NCBI GenBank assembly: GCA_020433835.1
Contig: JAGRBY010000177.1
Coordinates: 1-12,009 of the forward strand
Origin: Anaerolineae bacterium
GTDB taxonomy: Bacteria > Chloroflexota > Anaerolineae > 4572-78 > J111
DNA: 12,009 nucleotides
Reading direction: 5' to 3'
Under the pieces are notes generated by a model. That model was not told the origin of the DNA. It saw only the letters and a program-made list of their open reading frames with translations, and searched no databases. Made by a program: the position numbers and the translations under genes. This document shows positions 7,117 through 12,009 of this stretch, in pieces (position 1 is the first letter of the stretch; each line of letters opens with the position of its first letter).

Positions 7117-8784
7117 CTAAGGCAATCGATAAATCCGAATTACCGGCCCCGGCTGATGGCGGGAGAGGACATCATTAGCCGGCCCGTAAACCTGATCGTG
7201 ATAGAAAAAACCTTCGTAGCCAGGATCATACGGATCAAATAGAGCTACCAACTCAGCCTCGCTATCCAATCGCGCTAAATTTGTAGCCAAATTGTTCTGC
7301 CGGGCTTTATCGCGCAAAGGGCGGGCATAGTAAAAGCTACTGGCCACAATATACTGCACCCCCAAATCTCGATACTGCTGCGGATCAATTTCGGCGATGC
7401 CGCCATCGGGCACGGGGGCCAAATTGTAAGGGCCAACATCGAGGCCGGGCATCGCCAGCGGTGGCCCCCACGGCGGGCTTAATACCTCGGCGGCTAGAGA
7501 GCTGCCGGCCGGTATGTTCTGTCGAATCCACTCCAGCGCTTCTGTCCGTGTGTCGGTTTGGCTCAGCAGTTGGTCTGCTTTGAGCGCGGCGTAAGTTGAC
7601 GGTAAGGTGAGCATCAGCGCTATAGCCGTTATTACAACGGGTGTTCGCAACAAACGTGAGCGAGAAACAAGCTTGAATTTTGTCGTTGTTAGCAGCCACG
7701 TTACGATAACGCGCATAGTCTCCCCGGCCAAAACAGTTAACGATGGCAGAAAAGGCGTGAGCCACCGGACAAAGTACATCTCTTGGCGCTGCATATACCA
7801 GAAACCGATTACAGAAAATGAAGCCAACAGAATATCAGCCCGACGCCGTCGCCAGAGGGCCAAACCCAGACCGGCAACAAATAAAAAGAAGATCGGCCAG
7901 CCAAAACCCCAGATCAATCCTTTTAGGTAAAAGATAGCCCCACCGGCCGGGTCCAAATCTAAGCCGTTGAAGCCGGTTTTGGCCGAGCGCAGATTTTCGC
8001 TAAAGTCGGCCCAAAATTCATCACGGGCCAGAAATGTATAGGGTGAAAAAATGAAATAGGTGACGATGGCAGCCAGCCCGGCAACAACTACCAGCCATAT
8101 CCGACTTAATCGCTCAAACCAGGTGGTATAGGCGCGACTCAAAATATGCGCCAAACCAACGGCCACGACTAACAAACCCGCCGAATACTTGATTGCGGCA
8201 GAGCAACCTAAGGCCACACCTACGCCCAGATAATCACCCCAATGCCCCCGTTTGATAACGCGCAAACATATGTATAAGGTTACGGCTACACCAAGCGCTA
8301 CGGGGGCATCACTTACAGCAAAATGGGCCTCACGTGCCGGTAGAAAGGCCAATCCAAAGATAATAGCCGCCGCCAATCCGCTTGTGCGTGAATAGGCCCG
8401 CCGTCCGATATGGTAAATGATTAGTGTGGTTAATACGCCCAAAATTACGCTTGTGTAACGGGCCAGAAAAAGTATACCGGTAATCCAGGGCTGCATTGGC
8501 TGACTCCAGCCATTATTGAGATCGAAAAAATCAGGAAACGCGTTAAACGCGCGGAGACCCAAATAGGTGAGGCTATAAACCAGACCAATGAAATAGGGAT
8601 ACAGCGTGGGATTGTAGTAGGCAATCGGCTCAAAATTGCCCGACACCACCCCCAGGCCAGGCAGGATATACTGTTGTTCATCGGGGTGGTAGGCAAAGGG
8701 TAAGCCAAACTTGATACCCCACACCCGTAATCCGAAGCTGCCCAAAACAATAAGTATGAGCAGTCCACGTTGTATTTTAGACAT
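7117..8784 (-). CDS. GT39-like membrane glycosyltransferase, first gene of the minus operon
   Basis: A 555-residue polytopic protein. Hydrophobic segment 1 (about 7-24) is followed by A-Y-H-P-D-E-Q-Q-Y with D35-E36, the classic acidic pair of the GT39/ArnT first outer loop, and then N-P-T-L-Y-P-Y in the same loop. Around ten further hydrophobic segments reach about residue 405. The C-terminal part (about 410-555) is soluble, beginning with T-E-A-L-E-W-I-R-Q-N-I-P, a start often seen in Chloroflexota members for the outer domain. Of the three minus-strand glycosyltransferases this has the most canonical active-site motif. Expected role is sugar transfer from a polyprenyl-phosphate donor on the outer membrane face; substrate unknown. 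A good promoter lies at 8828-8856, leaving a leader of about 37 bases. The gene heads an operon with gaps of 4, 16 and 46 bases. Confidence 0.85.
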   Translation of the reverse strand: MSKIQRGLLILIVLGSFGLRVWGIKFGLPFAYHPDEQQYILPGLGVVSGNFEPIAYYNPTLYPYFIGLVYSLTYLGLRAFNAFPDFFDLNNGWSQPMQPWITGILFLARYTSVILGVLTTLIIYHIGRRAYSRTSGLAAAIIFGLAFLPAREAHFAVSDAPVALGVAVTLYICLRVIKRGHWGDYLGVGVALGCSAAIKYSAGLLVVAVGLAHILSRAYTTWFERLSRIWLVVVAGLAAIVTYFIFSPYTFLARDEFWADFSENLRSAKTGFNGLDLDPAGGAIFYLKGLIWGFGWPIFFLFVAGLGLALWRRRRADILLASFSVIGFWYMQRQEMYFVRWLTPFLPSLTVLAGETMRVIVTWLLTTTKFKLVSRSRLLRTPVVITAIALMLTLPSTYAALKADQLLSQTDTRTEALEWIRQNIPAGSSLAAEVLSPPWGPPLAMPGLDVGPYNLAPVPDGGIAEIDPQQYRDLGVQYIVASSFYYARPLRDKARQNNLATNLARLDSEAELVALFDPYDPGYEGFFYHDQVYGPANDVLSRHQPGPVIRIYRLP

Positions 8785-8827
8785 GTCTTCTAACGCATCT
8801 AATTGCTTGCTTACTTACCCGCTTTTC

Positions 8828-8856
8828 ATTATCATTACACGCTGCCCTTCTTTCAA
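8828..8856 (-). promoter_or_regulatory. Sigma70-like promoter for the minus-strand glycosyltransferase operon
   Basis: Reading the minus strand, TTGAAA (8856-8851, 5 of 6 to the -35 consensus) is followed after exactly 17 bases by GATAAT (8833-8828, 5 of 6 to the -10 consensus). A start near 8821 would give a leader of about 37 bases before the ATG at 8784. It is the best promoter match found in the window and sits where one is needed, upstream of the first operon gene. Confidence 0.6.
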
Positions 8857-8876
8857 GGCAAGCTTCGAATGATAAT
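8828..8876. promoter_or_regulatory. Perfect 9-base inverted repeat in the divergent intergenic region
   Basis: ATTATCATT (8828-8836) and AATGATAAT (8868-8876) are exact reverse complements with centres 40 bases apart, close to four helical turns. Each arm contains GATAAT reading outward, so the arms can be read as two divergent -10 boxes. The plus-strand box (8871-8876) has no good -35 and would start transcription only about six bases before the ATG at 8889, implying an almost leaderless message. The arms could instead, or also, be an operator. No regulator gene is adjacent. Confidence 0.4.
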
Positions 8877-8888
8877 CGACAATTTCTG

Positions 8889-11690
8889 ATGCGACAAATT
8901 CTTACTTTACCCTGGTTTCGACACGTATTTTATGCCACGCTGATTGCGTTGGGCCTCATTTTGATACCGATCGCGCCGGTAGCGACGGTGGGGGGCCTGA
9001 TACTCCTCATTTTCCTACCGGGCACACAACTAACGCGCCGGCTGGGGCTAGCACCGAACGGGTGGAACTTCAAAAACATTGCGCTCAGTACTGCTCTGGG
9101 GCTGGTGACCTCGCCGATTGTGATTTACTGGAGCAGTCTGCTTTTCGGCTTTAACCGCTGGACGGTAATCATTGTTTTCGTCGTGTACATTCTGGCAATG
9201 GCCGCCTGGATCAGTTACCGACCGCCGGAAACTACGGATGAAACCCTGCCTATCGGCCTTGATGGAGCCTCGCTGTGGACGCGCCTGGTGATTGTGCTGC
9301 TGATGGGGATTACGGCGGTGGGCGTTTACCTGGCCTATTTTGAGCTGGAAACGCCGCAGGGCTACTATCCGGTTCAAATGGAGGATTGGCAGAAGCATTA
9401 TGGTGTAGCCTTTGCACTGCGCTATACCGGCGTACCACCGACCAGCATGTTCTTTTACGGCATGTTTCCCGATGAGCCGCTAATTTACTATTACTTCCTG
9501 CATCTCAACGGAGCCACGCTCGATTTGTTGCAAAGTGGCCCGCCGTTCCTGCACCAGACGTTTGTAACGGTCATCGTCCTGGCCTCGCTGAGTTTTAGCA
9601 GCGTCGTTTTTTTGCTGGCCCAACGACTCTTTCAACAGCGTACGGCCGCAGTGTGGTCGCTGGCCTTTGCCACTGTGATTGGCGGGTTGGATGTCATCCC
9701 CATCTTGCATCGCACCATCGAGAAATATCGAGACAACTTCCCTGATGGGCCAATCCCGCTCGGTGTCTATCTGCCGCGCGAGCATATTGATAATTGGGTG
9801 TCGGCGCTCTCGCTGCGGCTCAATACATTCTACGCCCATCACGTCTGGGTGCCGCAGCATCTAACCGCACTCACAATCGTGTGTCTGGGCTGTCTGATCT
9901 ATCTTGAGGTCAAAGATCGCCGCAAACTGTTGATTATCCTCCCCGTACTTCTGTTCGCGCTACTGGGGCACAGCACCTGGATCGCGGTTATTGTCGCAGC
10001 CGCACTTTTTCTTTTTGCGTTGTGGCAGATTGGCTCAACCTATCGCGACCACGGGCTTAACAACGCCCGACAGCTCTTTTTCGGGTATGCCCTTATAGCA
10101 GTGGCTTTCATGGCTATAGCAGCACCGTTCATTGCCGGTTTAATCGGCCCGAACGCACCCAAATCGGGCATCGCCTTTGTCATCCCTACGCTCGACAGTT
10201 GGGCCATCCTGCGTCCCTTTCAGGCCACGTTTGGCAACGCTGTGTGGGCCAGAATTCTCGATCTGCCGCTGCACTTTTTCATCGAAATGGGAGCGCTCCT
10301 CGTTGCAGGGTTGGGGGGGCTGGTTTTGAACTTTCAGCGGTCAGCGGTCAGCCGTCAGCCGTCAGCCGTCAGCCGTCAGCAGTTAGCGGTCAGCGGTCAG
10401 CAGTTAGCAGTTAGCGGTCAGCGGTCAGCGGTCAGCTTTCAGCAGCAACCTGTAAATCATCAATCTCCAGTCTCCAATCTCCAATCTCCCAATCGCCCAA
10501 TCCCCACCTCCCTACTCCCCTTCTTCACCATTCTCCTCACCCTCGGTTTCGTGATCGTTAGCTTTTTTGCCTCCGGGCGCGGATGGTCGGAGATTGGGTT
10601 GACGCTTAATAACGATTTGGGGTTACGGGCGTTGATGCCCGGCCAATTGGTGCTGGCCTTGTTCGCCGGATATTTTATGGTGCGACTCTTTGAGGCTTCG
10701 AGGGCACGGGCGATTAAAATGAGCGCAATTGGTGTGATGGTGGCGTTGATTGCCGTTGGAGTACTCAACCCGGCCTGGGAGTTTGTGGCGATGGATTTGG
10801 CCAAATACTGGAGCGAACCACAGTTAACGACCGAGGTTTACCAAACCCTGCGTGCCCTGCCCGAAGTAACCGTTCCCCAGGAGAAAGTGCTGCCGGTCGT
10901 ACAGCATCGGCTGCATCGCAATGCCTCGCGGTTTCAGTTGTCGCTGGGGAGTCGGCCCATAGGGTTTTCGACCGGCGAGGCGGTGGTCTTTCATCCCGAC
11001 GTCAGAGATATCGCGCTGGCCCACGAACTGAGTCAGCAAGCGTTCGATAACGGGCTGCCGGTTTGGAGTTACCAGATGTTCCAAAATCTGGGTGCGGATT
11101 ACATCTTCGTTGGCCCCGCCGAGCGCGAAGCGATGCGCCATCCCGAAAAATATGCACACAAAACCTATTTCCAGCCGGTTTTCTCTCAAGGCGATTTCGA
11201 GATTTATCAGGTCAACCCACCCGCGTATTCACCGGATCAGCTTCAGGCCACGTTTGATCATGGCGCAATTGAATTTCTGGGCCAATTCACCGACCCGCAA
11301 GCGCAGTTTCCCGGCCAATCGAGCGACAGCGCCGGAGGTTACGGCTTCGTTACCGCCTGGCGGCTGGCCCATTCGACCGACAAAAACTATACGGTCTTTG
11401 TCCATCTGGTCGATGCTAAGGGCAATATCGTGGCTCAGGCCGATCATCAACTGTGGGCCTGGGATGTTAAGAGCGAAGGGCCAACCGCAACCTGGACGCC
11501 GCGGCTGGTTCATCTCGACATCACCGCTGTTCCCGAAACGGCACTCGCCGCCGGCTCTAGCCTGACTATCCGCCTTGGGCTATGGCTGCCCGATACCGGC
11601 GAACAGTTTGTGGCCGAGACACCGTCGCTGCCGGTCGATCCCAACGGGCGGTTAATTGTAGGGGATCTGGGATCGTTGATTTCGCCGTAA
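8889..11690 (+). CDS. Large YYY-motif membrane protein (DUF2298/GT-C-like) with C-terminal beta-sandwich and repeat insert
   Basis: A 933-residue protein. Several hydrophobic segments precede an outer loop with Q-M-E-D-W-Q-K-H (164-170), an acidic pair placed like the GT-C catalytic site, then P-D-E-P-L-I-Y-Y-Y-F-L-H with YYY at 200-202. A YYYxG-type motif marks the DUF2298 (Chlor_Arch_YYY) family of Archaea and Chloroflexota, of unknown function. Here YYY is followed by F-L-H, so membership is likely but unproven. A His/aromatic loop (about 315-325) and N-N-D-L-G-L-R near 573-580 lie between further helices. Residues about 482-539 are the in-frame repeat insert, between two hydrophobic segments. 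The C-terminus (about 781-933) is a beta-sandwich-like region with Y-T-V-F-V-H-L-V-D, a domain type common on Chloroflexota surface glycosyltransferases. Transcribed away from the glycosyltransferase operon; no Shine-Dalgarno is visible at the chosen ATG. Confidence 0.72.
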   Translation: MRQILTLPWFRHVFYATLIALGLILIPIAPVATVGGLILLIFLPGTQLTRRLGLAPNGWNFKNIALSTALGLVTSPIVIYWSSLLFGFNRWTVIIVFVVYILAMAAWISYRPPETTDETLPIGLDGASLWTRLVIVLLMGITAVGVYLAYFELETPQGYYPVQMEDWQKHYGVAFALRYTGVPPTSMFFYGMFPDEPLIYYYFLHLNGATLDLLQSGPPFLHQTFVTVIVLASLSFSSVVFLLAQRLFQQRTAAVWSLAFATVIGGLDVIPILHRTIEKYRDNFPDGPIPLGVYLPREHIDNWVSALSLRLNTFYAHHVWVPQHLTALTIVCLGCLIYLEVKDRRKLLIILPVLLFALLGHSTWIAVIVAAALFLFALWQIGSTYRDHGLNNARQLFFGYALIAVAFMAIAAPFIAGLIGPNAPKSGIAFVIPTLDSWAILRPFQATFGNAVWARILDLPLHFFIEMGALLVAGLGGLVLNFQRSAVSRQPSAVSRQQLAVSGQQLAVSGQRSAVSFQQQPVNHQSPVSNLQSPNRPIPTSLLPFFTILLTLGFVIVSFFASGRGWSEIGLTLNNDLGLRALMPGQLVLALFAGYFMVRLFEASRARAIKMSAIGVMVALIAVGVLNPAWEFVAMDLAKYWSEPQLTTEVYQTLRALPEVTVPQEKVLPVVQHRLHRNASRFQLSLGSRPIGFSTGEAVVFHPDVRDIALAHELSQQAFDNGLPVWSYQMFQNLGADYIFVGPAEREAMRHPEKYAHKTYFQPVFSQGDFEIYQVNPPAYSPDQLQATFDHGAIEFLGQFTDPQAQFPGQSSDSAGGYGFVTAWRLAHSTDKNYTVFVHLVDAKGNIVAQADHQLWAWDVKSEGPTATWTPRLVHLDITAVPETALAAGSSLTIRLGLWLPDTGEQFVAETPSLPVDPNGRLIVGDLGSLISP
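10334..10445 (+). repeat. Heptamer array TYAGCNG inside the YYY-motif gene (16 units)
   Basis: Sixteen contiguous 7-base units with consensus TYAGCNG: mostly TCAGCGG, TCAGCCG and TCAGCAG, with TTAGCGG or TTAGCAG at units 8, 11 and 12 and TCAGCTT at unit 15. The encoded peptide has a 7-residue period (S-A-V-S-R-Q-P, L-A-V-S-G-Q-Q and variants). It lies in the sense direction and in frame, just after a hydrophobic segment. Confidence 0.93.
10461..10505 (+). repeat. Second array, CAATCTC / CAGTCTC units, inside the YYY-motif gene
   Basis: Units run CAATCTC, CAGTCTC, CAATCTC, CAATCTCC, CAATCGCC, CAATCCCC and fade into CT-rich sequence up to about 10520. Fifteen bases separate it from the preceding TYAGCNG array. 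Order and orientation relative to that array match the copy in paralog A, but the 24-base third element found there is absent here. Confidence 0.85.
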
Positions 11691-11704
11691 GGTCGTGGTA
11701 AGAT
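11676..11704 (+). promoter_or_regulatory. Possible promoter for the DUF4160 gene
   Basis: TTGATT (11676-11681, 4 of 6) and TAAGAT (11699-11704, 4 of 6) are separated by 17 bases and overlap the end of the preceding gene. A start near 11711 would give a leader of about 24 bases containing the ribosome site. The match is modest; read-through from the upstream gene is an alternative. Confidence 0.33.
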
Positions 11705-11734
11705 ATTACGTAGTCTTATTCGAGGATTACTTAC

Positions 11735-12004
11735 ATGAGTCCAAAGATCCTTGCTGAAGGTAGTTTAATCTTCTGGTTTCATAGTTACGATGCCCTTCAC
11801 GAAGACCGAGCGAGTATACATGTCGGGAAAAGTTCACAGGATGACTTTAATGATGCAAAAATCTGGCTAGAACCAGAGATTGAGGTTGCTCGTTCGGGGC
11901 GCACATTGAGAACGCACGAGCTAAACCGTGCCCTTAAGATCATCAAACAAAATCGTGCATATTTATTAGAGGAATGGTATGGCTACACAGGCAGAGCAGG
12001 TTGA
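11735..12004 (+). CDS. DUF4160 family protein (small, toxin-antitoxin-like module)
   Basis: An 89-residue soluble protein. From residue 24 it reads D-R-A-S-I-H-V, then D-A-K-I-W-L-E-P-E-I-E-V-A (40-52), H-E-L-N-R-A-L-K-I-I (61-70) and L-L-E-E-W (78-81). This order is that of DUF4160: a small beta unit ending in a -WLEP.IE- strand, then a helix closing on E-x-W. The length is usual for the family. The start is supported by GAGGA at 11722-11726, eight bases before the ATG. The stop lies 26 bases inside the next gene, so the two are coupled. DUF4160 genes are often paired with DUF2442 genes, and such pairs have been suggested to act like toxin-antitoxin modules; the biochemical role is not established. 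It has no evident link to the glycosyltransferase genes. Confidence 0.75.
   Translation: MSPKILAEGSLIFWFHSYDALHEDRASIHVGKSSQDDFNDAKIWLEPEIEVARSGRTLRTHELNRALKIIKQNRAYLLEEWYGYTGRAG
11968..11974 (+). promoter_or_regulatory. Ribosome binding site that decides the start of the last gene
   Basis: AGAGGAA ends four bases before the ATG at 11979. A competing ATG at 11974 overlaps the motif itself and so is too close to use it. The site lies within the DUF4160 reading frame, which fits coupled translation. Confidence 0.5.
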
Positions 12005-12009
12005 GGAAA
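11979..12009 (+). CDS. Start of a partner gene, possibly DUF2442 (partial, cut by window edge)
   Basis: Only ten complete codons are visible: M-A-T-Q-A-E-Q-V-E-E. The frame begins inside the DUF4160 gene, overlaps it by 26 bases and is still open at the right edge. A ribosome site four bases upstream supports the start. The residues themselves do not identify a family; DUF2442 is suggested only because genes of that family commonly follow DUF4160 genes of this type. Confidence 0.45.
   Translation, partial: MATQAEQVEE

Noticed and set aside
7385..7765. Minus-strand 126-codon frame inside the 7117-8784 gene.
   Set aside because: It lies in another frame of the same strand within a gene with a strong GT39 layout, and its translation lacks any recognisable motif.
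10334..10505. CRISPR array.
   Set aside because: Units are contiguous 7-mers with no spacers and lie in frame within a gene; no cas genes are nearby.
10460..10804. Antisense open frame with R-L-G-D-W-R-L-E-T-G-D at its end.
   Set aside because: It is a by-product of the CARTCTC block read backwards, within a well-supported membrane protein gene.
11691..11734. Hairpin TAAGA...TCTTA as a terminator of the YYY-motif gene.
   Set aside because: The stem is only five AT-rich pairs with no following T-run, and it overlaps a plausible promoter and ribosome site for the next gene.

Overview
The window looks like a piece of a Chloroflexota genome (Anaerolineae-like, often known from metagenomes). The evidence is indirect: several very hydrophobic GT-C/GT39-type proteins with C-terminal beta-rich domains of a kind frequent in that phylum, a large YYY-motif membrane protein resembling the archaeal/Chloroflexota DUF2298 group, and imperfect heptamer arrays next to an insert reading P-S-T-S-L-R-T-G. 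Species cannot be named from the sequence alone.

Layout. Positions 1-77 look like the tail of an insertion sequence: the last codons of a transposase and a possible terminal inverted repeat. A plus-strand GT39-like gene (172-2271) meets, tail to tail with a 12-base gap, a four-gene minus-strand operon running from 8784 down to 2284: GT39-like protein, SGNH hydrolase, and two tandem paralogous GT39-like proteins. A 104-base divergent intergenic region carries outward-facing promoter elements and separates this operon from an 8889-11690 plus-strand gene for a 933-residue membrane protein. The right end (11735-12009) has a DUF4160 gene overlapping the start of a second small gene, resembling the DUF4160/DUF2442 two-gene modules.

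How the genes may work together. The integral membrane proteins have the layout of polyprenyl-phosphate-sugar-dependent glycosyltransferases, which use an acidic residue in the first outer loop and act on the outer face of the membrane. With a membrane-anchored SGNH hydrolase among them, the operon plausibly builds and trims or acylates a surface glycan or glycoprotein. This is inference from families and context; no substrate can be read from the sequence.

The most unusual signal is a composite repeat lying in frame inside two separate membrane-protein genes (4473-4590 on minus, 10334-10505 on plus). In both, read in the coding direction, an array of the 7-base unit TYAGCNG is followed by a second array of CARTCTC-type units. 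Because 7 is not a multiple of 3, the array encodes a 7-residue peptide period (S/L-A-V-S-x-Q-x). It stays open in all three sense frames provided T does not occur at the second base in one phase, and it always meets stops in antisense. Both copies are in the sense orientation and none of the eight critical units carries the stop-making T. The adjacent paralog (2284-3939) lacks the insert and serves as an empty site.
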